Positions 21,080 to 32,149 of a stretch of DNA of 64,000 nt are shown here, piece by piece (within the stretch, counting starts at the first letter, position 1; every line of letters begins with the position of its first letter). This DNA comes from Isoetes taiwanensis. Lineage: Eukaryota; Streptophyta; Lycopodiopsida; Isoetales; Isoetaceae. The stretch is from contig JAJEKV010000080.1 in NCBI GenBank assembly GCA_021234155.1, forward strand, positions 2,244,623 to 2,308,622, read 5' to 3'. A program made the translations under genes and the position numbers. The notes under the pieces are model-generated. The model saw only the letters and a list, made by a program, of their open reading frames with translations, was not told the origin of the DNA and made no database searches.

Positions 21080-21908
21080 CGAAACATGGTCATTTCCTTC
21101 AAGTACCTAGGCATAAATCATCCAGAAGACTCTAAACTGCTCTCGAGTCATGCTTGCAAAAGACAGTGTCCATGGCCCTTTGAAATGTAGCAGGGCATTC
21201 ATTAAACCAAAAGGCATCCTTTTCATTGCAAAAAGTTCCCCATGGGGTGATAAAAGATGTCTTGGGCTGATCTTCTTGTTTAATGCTTATCTGATTGAAC
21301 CCAGAGAAACCATCCAAAAATGAGTACATGGATTTACCAGCTACTGCATAAAGGATTTCTTCTAAAAAAGGCAAGGGATAACAATCTTTAATGGTAGCCT
21401 TATTAAGATCTCTATAATCTACACAAATCCTCAAAGAACCATTTTTTTTTAAAAAGCGGGACAATGCATGAAACCTGTGAAGGATTCACAATAGGCATTA
21501 TCGGACGACTCCTGCATTTTAGACAACTCTTGTTTGATAAGATCCAAGAGTGAAGAATTAATTCTCCTCAATTTCTCGCATAACGGGTTTAGCATCTTCT
21601 CGAACTTTTATTTCAAACTCACAAATATTTTTATCAATCCCCTTTAGTTCTGAATATTCCCAAGCAAAAACATCCACCCAATCCTCAAACAACTCAACCA
21701 TTTTACCTCTGTCATCCTCTTCATATAGGTCTCCCATTTGCAAAGTCCTAGGCACACCTTCTTTATTCACTTTAAGCTCCTTGTATGATTCTTCTTGGGC
21801 TAAGTTTATAGTTAAGATAGGATGAAGTTGAGAAAGCTCGTCTTCATCTAAGAAGTCTTCTTGGATAGCTCCTTGAGGATAAGTGCTCCAATAATGTTTC
21901 CCGCACAA
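21080..21908 (-). pseudogene. gypsy reverse transcriptase and upstream linker, frameshifted
   Basis: The minus-strand linker (21908-21558) includes DWVDVFAWEYSELKGID, a standard region before plant gypsy RT. The RT core (21464-21132) reads LKKNGSLRICVDYRDLNKAT, then CYPLPFLEEILYAV, FLDGFSGFNQISIKQEDQ and KTSFITPWGTF. Then a damaged MPFGL region precedes ATFQRAMDTVF. The catalytic YxDD box near 21.10 kb is damaged (read as LLDDL across a frame change). A stop separates linker and core. The enzyme cannot be active as read. Confidence 0.88.
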
Positions 21909-22355
21909 TAAATCAGCCTCAAAGTTTTTAGATCTTGGAATATGATGAATCTCCCAATGATCAAAAAAGTTAACAAATCTCGAGCTTGAGTGTTCAAATC
22001 CTCCATCTCATGATGCTTTGTTTGGTATTCTCCCAAAATGCATCACCAAACCAAATGTGAGTCTCCATAAATAATAATATAGGAAATATTCATGAATTTT
22101 GCTTTCTGTAGGCCTGCAATGAGGGCTCTCTATATTCTGCATTAGAGGAAATATTAGGATGAATTCTCCCTATTTTGGTCATTAGTTTTAAATTTGTATC
22201 CTTTAGAATAGCAGCGGAAGAAGCAATTCCTAATTTTTGGACATACCTCCATCAAACCAAAGGTAGGCCTTATTTCCTTCAGATCGGAAGATTCAAAGAT
22301 GAGCAAAGTTGACCACTTCTTCTTTTATACCAACATCCGGACCTAAACTATAAAT

Positions 22356-22800
22356 TCACGGCTCCTCTTCCCGCAAAATATCCACACCTATGAACCTAAT
22401 ATTAGCAGAGGGATCAGTCTTGTTTACCAATTTAATGGAGGTTGCTCCATTTGAAATAGTGCGAGATGCCTTGGACCATATCGGCCTAGCATCTACTGTT
22501 TTCATCCATCTTCTTCCCAATAATAAATCATAAATGTTAGAATGATGAACATTCTCAAAATCAACAACCACAAATGTAGCTAGCACAATAATACCTCCTG
22601 TGATTATGAGGACACATTCCTCACAATTCCCTTTGGCACTACCTTAGCATTGGAAAAAGATTTTAGAATAATAGAAGTATTGTCTTCTACCTTGAGATCC
22701 AATGCTTTCATGACATGGTAAGGCATGACATTTAGAGAGGAACCTCCATCTAGCAAAACCTTATCCGGATGGAAAGTACCTATGGTGGCATTACAAGTAA
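22356..22800 (-). pseudogene. gypsy aspartic protease
   Basis: Minus strand. KVLLDGGSSLNVMPYHVM near 22.77 kb gives the active-site Asp in DGGSS. After a frame change, VVVDFENVHHSNIYDLLLGR (22.57-22.51 kb) matches the family's YDxLLGRxW block. It would process the polyprotein. It is interrupted by a frameshift at about 22.6 kb. Confidence 0.75.
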
Positions 22801-23121
22801 AAGCACACGGATCTTGGTTTGCTTTCGGGTAGGGCTTCGAAATATTGTGACAAGTCTCGCAGCGGTTTCTTCAACATTTTGAGTGCTCTTGATAAGCTTT
22901 TCCCTATAAGATGGTGCAATTCTCAGTGAGTTAATAAGTCTCTGAGAACTTTGGAGTTTTTCATGAGCAATTCAAATTCATCAAGTTCGAGAATCATACT
23001 GTTTTATACCTTTGGACGAGGAGGAGGGGCTATACTCTGGGGATCTGGTTGAAATGTTACCTTATGGGGTGTAGTTGGTGGAATAGAACCTGCAGGGTTA
23101 CTGAATAAGGCACTGCACGTG

Positions 23122-24402
23122 TCACGCACAACCATAACATCTTGCTCCTCTTGTCCCCTGCACAAGTCTCAATAAAACTAACATTTGACACTGTTTATCC
23201 TTTTCTTGTCTTGCAAAGTAATTCTTGACAACTGCAGAACTGTCATCATGACCTACCTCTTTACAAAAGGAACAGACAGGACATTCTCTACCAAAATGGC
23301 CTTTCTGTTGCATTTAGGACAAGGCCTAGCATAACAATTCTCAGCCCTATGAAAAGGCTTACCACAGTTTGTACAATCGGGAGGCAGAGCTAGAAGAAGA
23401 AGTACCATTTCCATTTTTCAACTCCATGAGTTGTTTAGTCACCTCTAAAAGAGCTTCAGATATTTTACTTATCTCAGATTTCATCTCTCGAAACCCGAGG
23501 GTTTAATTCCTCAACTTTTGGCTTTTTTCTTTTCTTTACGAAGGCGCATATACTTGTGAACAAAGATTAGTATAGTGTAGCTCATGCTCGAGAATCATGA
23601 TGAGAAGGATAGAATGGGTCTCGGATTTCTTCATCGGGCAAATAGCTTAGCAATTCTACTAAATCCACAGCCTTTACAAATGCTTTATGAATAGAATCTA
23701 GTTCACCAAATCTCGAAGTTTTAGCAATTTCCTATAAATCCTGGGGTGCGGGCATCAAACCTTTGATAAAAGAAGCAACCAAATGCAAAGTTGGGTGAGA
23801 GACTTGGTTTCTGTTACAAACTAGCAAATAAGAGTTAAATCTTTCCACATCTTTGCTTCACACTTTCACCAGGTCTAATAGAGAAAGAATTGAGTTCAAA
23901 ACAAGATCCCGAGGCTAAGTAGTCTTACCAAACCTTGATAGAAACTTTTGTTCCAATTCATCCCACTTAGTACCAATGGAGAGCTCAAAATCCAACCAAG
24001 ACCTGGCCTCATCACCCTTCATGCACTTGGTGAACTCGTAAAATCTGAGCCTTTTTTTCTCCCATGCTCCTCATAGTATTCTTCAAAATTCTTCAAAAAT
24101 GGTTGGCATTCATGGAAGAATCATAATAAGGAGGAGAAACAGTCTGTTAGCTCAAAATGATAAATTTGGTGGAGGAGTTGGCTCAAAAAAGATTTTGAAC
24201 TTGTGAAGACGAGGGCAAGGTAGAAATATTTGTAACATTGGTAGACCTGATAGAGAGGAGCTTGTGGAGGAATAGGCACATTGGGAGTGTTTGTGGCATT
24301 GGTTATAGATCTGGTAGCCACTCTCATGCTTACTCCTACTAATTTGGTTGATTTGTCTCCTCCGGGTGGTTCAGCGTGCTCAAGATGCTTCTTTGGCCCC
24401 AT
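23122..24402 (-). pseudogene. gypsy gag with zinc knuckles
   Basis: Minus strand. A start is plausible at 24402 (MGPKKHLEHAEPPGG), 44 bp inside the 5' LTR. Central capsid traces (FELELSIGTKW, WLDFEL around 23.97 kb) are broken. Two CCHC knuckles lie near 23.37-23.29 kb: CTNCGKPFHRAENC and, beginning in the same frame, CPKCNRK. The second is split by a frame change in a homopolymer that moves GHFGREC into the next frame. The protein would package the element RNA. Many frameshifts are present. Confidence 0.75.
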
Positions 24403-24445
24403 TTGAGTTCAATTTCGGGTAAAGATCTCGGTAGGACCTCCAAAA

Positions 24446-26913
24446 TGTTAGCCTAAAACCTGGAATTTTAGCCTAACCTCAAAGGAAGTGTAAACAAACT
24501 GGTAGGGACCTCCGGATCACTTAGGGTGATCAATCCTTAATCATATAAAGCAAAAGAACTCAATTTCAAATCTTTGGTTTTGTCAAAATCACTACAAAGT
24601 CCCTGAAGCGAAAAACTCGCATCCGGAACAAAAATCAATCTTGCAGTCACACCCTTTAAGATTTTTTGAGTTTTGGTTTTGGTATGAGTTATAGACAAGT
24701 AGAGGGAACTCTTTGATGAAAGTCTGTCTCGATTTGGATAGGGAAGACCAAGAAAATCAATGTCAAAAGTTCGGTCAAAAATTGGTCAATGCCAAAAGAG
24801 AGCCAAAATTTGCAAATGGAGTTTGGTGATGAATTTTGAGTTGGAATTTGTGCAAATGACCTCAGAATGAACTCTAAATCACGTGCATAGGGTTTTCTTG
24901 ACAAGCAAACACTATGATATTTTTTGAGACAGACCAAAGTCTTGAATTACATCCACAGTTTGTAGATGTATATGAAAAAACTATTTTTTCTTTGTTTTCT
25001 TTGCATATAAACAATACTCAATCCTATTTAAGGGTGGGACACAACTATTTATTTGGGATTCAACTTAAAATATCTGATTTCTATTGGTCTAGACAGGCAT
25101 TAACAGATTTATAACTTGAGAAGATGGCAACACTATTTTTCCGTGCAAAAGAATATGCATTAAGATCATAAAATATCACAGGAGTTCAGAAATCTCGGGA
25201 GAAAATATCCAAAATAATGCTTGAGAGTAACTCCCAAAGCATAGTAAGCTTCCGATAATCTAGAAATTGTCCGAAGAGAAAGTAATAAGGAATTTTGAAT
25301 TGCAAGAGAAGTTTTGGTGTCGGGTAGGTCACAACACGATCGGTCTTGATCAAAATACGGTCAATCTTCAATCTCGAGCAGGATTAGCTGAATTTGGAGT
25401 AGAACGGATCAATAAAATATCAAAGATATAGAAAGCGCCCGGATCACAGAGGTATATCTCCAGGGGGTGAAGAAAATGATGTCCATTCTTGGATAAAATC
25501 GTCCCTCCCAAAAACCAGCTCGGTTGAGTGATTTTAGGCTTAATTTGAGCAAATTCCCTTGAATCAAGTGCCTGTGGGGTTCTGGAGGTCTCGGAAAAGG
25601 TTCAGGAGATGATTTCGGGGAGCAAAAGGGCGGGATTCAATCAGATTTGGGCCGAATTTGCGATTTAAAGGTGCTCGAAGTTTAGGGTTTTTTTTTCAAA
25701 GCTCGATATATCCCACAGGGCTGAATGATTCCGGAAGATAAGGATATAAATTGAATAATCCGAGTCAAGATGTTGAATTTGCGTGCCACGTGAAAGGGTT
25801 AATGCCACTCCGTGTTGGAGGCCCCGCCCTCACGCCACGTGGACCAATGGGGGGCTGAGGTGGAATTTAAATGAGGTGGAAAATAGAAAAATAGGGTAGA
25901 TAGGCTAGAATAGGTTTTTTTTTGCTATTTTTTTTTTTTTTTGGCACGCATCCCAAGAAATAATATTTGAGGAATTTTCCAAGGTCTTTTTTGAATTTTG
26001 GAAAGGCCAACATAGCTATTTTTTGCCAAGCTCCAAATCTAGAGTGTTTTCAAGTCAAATTGAGATACTTGAAATTTTGCCCATTTTGACCATGGTCAAT
26101 GAGTTTTCAACCTTGGGAATGGTGAAAAAATCATAGGAAGAGGGTGAAAAGATAGGAAAAAAAGGCTATGGCGAGGATTTAGGGAAATAAGATGAAAGTA
26201 AAATTCAAGCCTCCTTGCTCTTGAAGTTTTTCATGATCTCTTGAGAGCAATTCACAAGTGGAGGTGAGGCCAATAAAAATATAGGTAGTGAAGTAATGAA
26301 AGAAGGCATGACAAGGTGGAAATGGGGTATAAAAAGATGAAAGGAAAGTGGATATGGAATGGATGAAATGGATAAAGGATGGAAACCCACATAGCACATG
26401 ATCTTATCTCCAAAGCTCAAATCATACCTCATAACTTTGCTCAAGGCCCTAGGGTCTTCCAAACTTCTAAAAAGGTCTTCCAATCTTCAAGGCCTAAACA
26501 AGAGCAAAATTCACCTTTAAAGTGACATCTTCATAGGTGTGACTTCCAAACCATTGGTGCAACTCCATTTAGCTCCATATGAGTGAATATGAGCAACATG
26601 CTTATAACTCCTTGTATAGCTTGCTATATCCTTTGCCTGGTCTTCAAGAAATAAGAATGTAACTAGAAAATTTCCTCAAAGGAAAGAATTAGGCTATACA
26701 ACCAAGATCCCAAGGGTCTTCCAAACTTGAGCCAATTTCTTCCAAACTCTAGCAGGATCAAAATAACACTAACTCTTACCATATGAGTAATAGGAAAGTA
26801 ACTTAAGATGAAACCTCAAAAGAAACCACAAGTCTTCCAAACTCTGACAAGTATCTTCCAATCTTGAAACTCTAGGTATCATGATGGTCCATGTTGCCCA
26901 AAAAGGGGCAACA
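24446..26913 (-). repeat. 5' LTR of the gypsy element
   Basis: 2468 bp, TG..CA, colinear with 14810-17267. Like its partner it ends (plus-strand reading) in the TGTTGCCC/GGGCAACA hairpin (26892-26913). It would carry the minus-strand promoter. Differences from the other LTR occur in clusters of mixed substitutions and indels, for example near 24.60, 24.96, 25.04 and 25.80 kb. Confidence 0.93.
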
Positions 26914-26918
26914 AATAT
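26914..26918. repeat. Target-site duplication AATAT, right copy
   Basis: Identical to 14805-14809. Copia-1 gag resumes immediately after it. Confidence 0.92.
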
Positions 26919-27794
26919 CCCCTTGCTCCCCTTTCTTTTCCTTTGGTAAACACCTTAGGAGATGAACAATTTGAAGCATAGTGCCCCCTCCCTCCACAAT
27001 TATAACAATTTATTTCTTTTGTCATAGAGGGGCAATCTATTTTCAGATGACCATATTGATTGCAATCAAAACATGGACCCAGCTTTCCCTTCCTTTTGTC
27101 TTCTCTGCCTTTTCCTTTAGCAAATAAAACTTGTGTGGCTTCTTCATCCTCCATCACTTTATTTTGCTCTATTTCTATTTTTAGCATCCTCTCTGCCTCG
27201 ATTCTTGTCTTTGCCAAAGTTCTAATAAACATGGCTATGTTCGCAAGACTAGTTACTGCTCTTGAAATAGCCAGACTCTGCTGTTATTGAGTATATAAAA
27301 CTCCTGCACCCTCCAAATCAGCAATGATATTATCAAATGTTTGAAAGAAATCATGACATTGTCATGTCATGGAATTTTAATCTCCTCAATTCATTTTCCA
27401 ACACATCTATTCGTGAGGATGTCTTCTCCTCATAATTTATGAGCATATAGCTCCACATTTCACTAGGATGCATTCCTCTGATTTTTAAAACAATACTCGA
27501 GTTTATCTTACTCATGATTATACCCTGAGCTTCTCTTATCTTTGCAATATCCACTCCCCTTATTCTTTCCACAGAGGTTGCTTCAGCATCTGCTCCATTC
27601 ACAGAGCTCGAACTCCCTTCAGCAGCAACTTCTGAAGTTCTGCTTCTAACTTTCTTATCCCCTGGTTCAACAATTTCCCAAAGGCCTTCTACTTGCAACA
27701 CATGTTTGATCTTCTCCTTCCAAACTTGGAACCCTGATTCTCCCTTAAACACATCAATTGCACTTAATAAACCTGCACCAAATCTGCTTGCCAT
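26919..27794 (-). pseudogene. copia-1 gag
   Basis: Minus strand, start MASRFGAGLLSAIDVFKG at 27794, 10 bp after the PBS. The capsid-like region includes FQVWKEKIKHVLQVEGLWEI and MHPSEMWSYMLINYEEKTSS (the UBN2/Retrotran_gag type). After DMTM a small repeated CATGACA-like tract shifts the frame, and a stop follows (LYTQ then stop). Gag then continues as LANIAMFIRTLAKTRIEAER and two CCHC knuckles, CFDCNQYGHLKIDC and CYNCGGRGHYASNC. It ends at the gypsy insertion, beyond which the Arg/Gly-rich tail and protease continue at 14809. It is the structural protein of the virus-like particle. Confidence 0.92.
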
Positions 27795-27804
27795 CTTATC
27801 TTAA

Positions 27805-27820
27805 CTTGGCTCTGATACCA
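27805..27820 (-). other. Primer-binding site (initiator tRNA-Met type) of copia-1
   Basis: Minus-strand TGGTATCAGAGCCAAG lies one base from the end of the 5' LTR (CCTAACA). TGGTATCAGAGC is the classic plant copia PBS complementary to the 3' end of initiator tRNA-Met. It fixes the element's orientation and one LTR boundary at 27822. Confidence 0.93.
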
Positions 27821-27821
27821 A

Positions 27822-28629
27822 TGTTAGGAAATTATCAGAGAATAACCAATATTTGTTAACAAACTTCAATCACCAAGCATTAGAAATAAACAATCAATGA
27901 ACATGATGATCTAATTACATAAGATCTTTCATGCAACCTCAATCATTTATATAAGTCACAAACAAACTTCATCCTTATATTATCCAAACAAATATGCTTC
28001 ACCATTGAATTAAATCATAGTAACACTGTTCATAAGGTATTAAAATAATCACTGTAGCATCGGGCATTATACCATTTCGATCATCAAATGCTTACCTTGT
28101 CTTCTGCCCTTGCACTGTGATATGCACACTGCAAAATCATATTCACATTGCTACTTAATTTATCCCAGCAGTCCGGCGGTCAAGCCAGACCGCTTGCTTG
28201 ATATCCTTCGGATTCTCATGCCATTCCGGCATTGGACCGAGCTTATTTGAACCGAAACTGGCTCCAAGTATCTCGATAGCATCCTTTAGATATTCTTCAA
28301 TTTCTGCTTAATGGTTTAACCATAAACAATGTTCACCAAATAGGTCATGTATTTGACCTAATGTTCTAACCATTAAACCTTTTCTTCAACCTTAGGATTT
28401 AACTTCTATAAGTTTCCCTAATTGCTTTTCCAATCTCGTTCTTGTGCATAAGCATTCTCTGTGATCAACCTTCAAGCACATAACTCATCACATAATTTAA
28501 GCTTAGCATTTTTGCAACTGTCTCAGCTCCATCAACTGTCTTTAGTTTTCTCTATGCAATAACTTCTTCAAATATTATGGCATGTACTGAATTCCAACAT
28601 CATGAAATATTATGACATGAACTCCAACA
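27822..28629 (-). repeat. 5' LTR of copia-1
   Basis: In plus-strand reading it begins TGTTAGGAAATTATC at 27822, next to the PBS. The outer end is probably CCAACA at 28629 (minus-strand start TGTTGGAGTTCATG). A second CCAACA at 28599 is an alternative. The partner LTR is outside the window, so the outer end cannot be fixed by comparison. Length is about 0.78-0.81 kb. Confidence 0.75.
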
Positions 28630-28697
28630 GGATACTATCTGATATATTGTATTGTGACCATCTCATAGGCCAGTTGGCCTCCGTGGATGTTAAAATA

Positions 28698-28968
28698 TCC
28701 TTCCTTCCTTCCTTCCTTCCTTCCTTCCTTCCCTTCCCCTCCTTCCTTCCTTCCTTCCCTTCCTTCCTTCCTTCCTTCCTTCCTTCCTTCCCCTTCCTTC
28801 CTTCCTTCCTTCCTTCCTTCCCTTCCTTCCCTTCCTTCCTTCCCTTCCTTCCTTCCTTCCTTCCCTTCCTTCCTTCCTTCCTTCCTTCCTTCCTTCCTTC
28901 CTTCCTTCCTTCCTTCCTTCCTTCCTTCCTTCCTTCCCTTCCTTCCTTCCTTCCTTCCTTCCTTCCCC
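28698..28968. repeat. (TTCC)n microsatellite
   Basis: About 270 bp of almost pure pyrimidine, TTCC units with occasional TTCCC variants. Long open frames on both strands (FLPS and KEGR repeats) are artefacts. It lies about 70 bp outside the copia-1 LTR. Confidence 0.97.
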
Positions 28969-28969
28969 A

Positions 28970-29985
28970 TGGATGTAAACTCGAAGTGTTCTATTCTGGA
29001 GAGGAGGAGGGGGGGAGGGGTGTTAGTCCAGTGCTCAAAAACACGAGAATGTACCTGTGATATAAGGGCAAGTGCCATGGGAAGAACCCTAAAAAGAACA
29101 TGCTAAAGAAGAGACAAAGGAATCCTATGGCGCGAGGTCATTATGGGCTTGGAGCATGATTACTCCATGACAGAAACCACGACGACCATGAGCTAACAGC
29201 CATCAGTTAAGGAGATTCTTTAGGTATCAGCAGAGATCTCTGGAGTACCTCCAAACAGCAGTTTTATGATTATGGGCCCAAGGTCATTGTACTATATATA
29301 TATCAAAAGCAAAGACTAGATGTTAGACAAGATTTAGCCTTTTCTTGTTAGAGCCTCTGCATTTCAGACGAGAATCCTTGTATCTCATTATCATCACATC
29401 AAGATATCTTCATTTTGTTGTTGATGTTTCTCTTGTTTTCTTGTTGCTCATTCAGTTCGTTTATTCTTAATTCTTTGGAAAATCCCACGTTCTTTGCTCA
29501 AGATCTGTCTTGAAGGTGATTTTGGGCCTAACCAAGACCCCAAACAAGCCTCTGTTGCAGTCAAACTACACATCTCTCTAGCTGCAAAGAGTAGTCTTCT
29601 GCTTTAAACTTGGATCTTCAAGGCTCGTTACAAGTACAGAGGTGAGCCTCCAAAAGGGAACTACTCCTACCCTTGTGTACAAACCATGTAGTATCCTTCA
29701 CGTCAAACACTTGCCCTCAAACTAGCAGTGTTCGAGGTGAAGGACACTAGATACAACTCATTTTGACCCTTGCCCCTAAATACAACTTTTGAGCTGCAAA
29801 ACGCATAAATAGAGTGCAAACTTAAACAAACTAAACTTTTTTGCTACATAAGATTTCTAATTTACAAGCTGAGTACATAATCGAGCATGTTGTTTAACAC
29901 TTATATTGCACTTTTCTTAATAAAAAATACAAAAATTTATCCAACTCGTGTTCATATTGTATAATTTTATCCTATCAATGAACTC
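28970..29985. other. Non-coding flank after the microsatellite
   Basis: I see no gene. A G-rich run (GGAGGAGGGGGGGAGGGG, about 29.00 kb) and a TATATATATA stretch near 29294 stand out. The TATA-like run followed by about 400 bp of T-rich transcribed-looking sequence resembles a solo LTR leader, but no LTR boundaries or duplications were found. Confidence 0.4.
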
Positions 29986-29989
29986 AACC

Positions 29990-30570
29990 GTTCGAGTCCT
30001 CATGGTATAAATTCAATCTGTAAATGATCCCAAGCTGTATAAATTTATACCCAGTGTTCTCACAATCTAAGTTTATATTGTTTGAGAACTCGGACAATAT
30101 AAATTTATAGCGTGTGAAAACTCTGACGGTGTGATCGATACTACTTGATTCCATTCATGGTTTCGTAGCATAAATTTATACCGTGGAGAAGTCTTGAGGA
30201 CATTTAATGTGCTCACAGTACAAGCTCTTGTAATATAAATTTATACCGTTTGGCAAATAACTCCAAAAACTAAAGCTTACATAGAAAAAAAATTACTCGG
30301 TTCAAAAAAAGCCAGGTTGGATGCCTACGTGGCCGTCAGTGTATACAGAAGTCTATAGCTATTCAGACGAGCAAATAAGAGCAGATATAGAGAGTGAAAG
30401 CCTTCGACTTCAATGTACATATGACGAAATAGTCGTGGAAGCATTCGGCCTTAAGTATTTTTTTGTGCTTTCATATAGCTGGTATAGTTTCTTCCTTTGT
30501 TTTGTTTGGCTTCCGTATAGATTTGTATCAGTTTGGTATAATTTTATATAACTCTGTATAAATTTATACC
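29990..30570. repeat. Cluster of TATAAATTTATACCG palindromic motifs
   Basis: The near-palindrome TATAAATTTATA, often continued as CCG, occurs at about 30039, 30108, 30169, 30233 and 30556, with weaker forms at about 30008 and 30070. Spacing is irregular at 60-70 bp for most of them. Confidence 0.7.
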
Positions 30571-30785
30571 GCCATATCTTTTTTCATCTTTACAATGACC
30601 CAAGAAACGTAGAGGACTTTGCCATCTTTGGCTCTTTGTGTGCTTCCTCCACCTGTGATTTTTACTCTATCTCCATCCGACATCAACTTCTCTATTTCTG
30701 CACGATGCTTGCCACCTCCAATGATATTCGTGTCAGACGCTACTGCTGATTCAAGTTTGGACTTGTAAAGTATTAGATCACCAGT

Positions 30786-31055
30786 GCATGCGCATAGGTT
30801 TCCTCCACCAGTGTAGTTCGCTTCCCCACCTCGAGCCCTGTATGCTGACTTCCTCCACCTATTCAATTTACTCCACCCCCTTCTACACAAAGAAAAAAAG
30901 CATACTTCCACATTCTGTGCAATTTACTTCATCCCGTCCTGTATATGAACACACACTTTCTTCTCTTGTTCAATTTATTCCATTCCCTCCCACACATGAA
31001 TGCATACTTCTTTCATATGTCGAATTTACTCCATCTCCACTCATCCAATAGACTT
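30786..31055. repeat. Degenerate minisatellite of about 51 bp
   Basis: Units such as ACTTCCTCCACCTATTCAAT, then TTACTCCACCCC, recur with about 51-bp period and diverge strongly. Because the period is a multiple of three, a plus-strand frame is open across it and shows a repeating 17-residue pattern (VQFTSSRPVYEHT, VQFIPFPPTHECI, VEFTPSPLIQ). Real translation is doubtful. Confidence 0.65.
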
Positions 31056-32149
31056 CCTCTTCCATCTTCCCCTAGCCGAACTTAGACTTCCTCCTGTAGT
31101 GTAATTCACTTCTTCACCTTCCAACTCGATACTTAAAACCACTTTTAGTGGCAGTAGGCAAAGGCTTGCAACTCCCACAATCTATGACACTTCAGGAGCT
31201 ACCCAACTACGGTGTCAACCTAGACTGCTTTTTCCTAGAGAAAGGCAATCTTTTTCCATGTAAGACCTTCCAACATCGAACTTCACAGCATCAGCCTCTA
31301 CACTCTCTATTCCTCTTACATCAGACTGCATGTAGTTCTTTCGAATGAAGATATAGCAGAACCACAAGATACTCTGTTTGAGTTTAAAGCTCTTGCTAGT
31401 TATCGAGACTTACAGAAGAAGGCTTGTACATCACACAAAAGAAAGGAACTAACGGACGAGGGGCACTTGAGAGCAACTCATACAAAGCATTGTTATCTAC
31501 AACACTGTTTACTAAAGATTGGCCTGAGAGAATTAAGGCTACTTCACTGCTACAGTTCAATGACATTACTAGAATAAAGGGGCTCCTTAGCTTTCAACAT
31601 TAGACCTGACAAGAGAGATGAGTTTTCTTACACAGCCACAATGTCTGTCAAACAACCTTTAAAATGATTCATGCTTTAGATGCCAAAAGCTTCATATCTT
31701 AAAGAAATGGCCAAGAACTCTGGCTTAAACAACTAATGCCACTCAGGAAGCATCTCACGAATTATGCACTTCATTGCGTTCCTTCGATGGAGGGATTCTT
31801 TAAAAAGTCTTGCGAGAAGCTGTCTAACAACCCAATGTATCACTTAAGTGATAAATTCTCTAAAGGTACAAAGTACAATACCAATCTCAATACAAAGATT
31901 TATGTATTGAGATTGACGACTGGCATGTGTGCTACATTGTGCTTTGAAAGAAAAAAATTCATGTGTAACAATTACTGAAAAGCACCATATGTCTGTTTGT
32001 ACGGGCTCTGAATTAAAAGATCAAAGAAAGAATCCATACAACATGCTAAAAGTAAGCATCCTAAACTTGTTGCCCCAAATAATCTTAGGTCTTCTAACTT
32101 TTTTCTCTGCATGCACAATGAGAGAAATTCAACAAACAATGTGAGAACA

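Larger units (their letters stand above)
14810..26913 (-). mobile_element. Ty3/gypsy LTR retrotransposon nested in copia-1
   Basis: Two LTRs in direct orientation (14810-17267 and 24446-26913) flank a minus-strand gag-PR-RT-RH-IN region. Integrase lies downstream of RT, the gypsy (Metaviridae) order. A perfect 5-bp duplication, AATAT, flanks the element. No chromodomain is visible after integrase. The protease motif DGGSS and integrase GLDYVGP suggest a non-chromovirus plant lineage (Tat/Athila side), but this is inference. Just inside the 5' LTR, TGGAGGTCCTACCGAGAT is a candidate primer-binding site, though I could not match a tRNA. No convincing polypurine tract was seen next to the 3' LTR. 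All coding domains carry frameshifts. A segment of about 1.4 kb of unknown origin lies between integrase and the 3' LTR. Confidence 0.93.
1..28629 (-). mobile_element. Ty1/copia LTR retrotransposon (copia-1), split by two nested insertions
   Basis: This is a single minus-strand copia element. From its 5' end it reads: 5' LTR (about 28629-27822), PBS, gag (27794-26919), gag end/protease/integrase/RT (14809-12423), then RT end and RNase H (794-1). The order gag-PR-IN-RT-RH is diagnostic of copia (Pseudoviridae type). The 3' LTR lies beyond the left edge. The coding parts are separated by a gypsy element (14810-26913) and a TIR transposon (795-12422). In both cases the reading frame resumes in register once one copy of the target duplication is dropped. 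The integrase/RT part is still open for 579 codons, so the element was probably recent when it was hit. Gag carries a frameshift and a stop, and RNase H a stop. The element is not autonomous now. Confidence 0.93.

Noticed and set aside
28698..28968. CRISPR-like or spacer-containing array
   Set aside because: There are no spacers. It is a continuous tetranucleotide microsatellite in a eukaryotic context.
28602..29106. Long open frames of FLPS/KEGR repeats on both strands
   Set aside because: They are translations of the TTCC microsatellite. A 4-bp unit keeps all frames open.
29200..29750. Solo LTR suggested by TATATATATA and a T-rich leader
   Set aside because: No TG..CA boundaries, target duplication or second copy could be identified.
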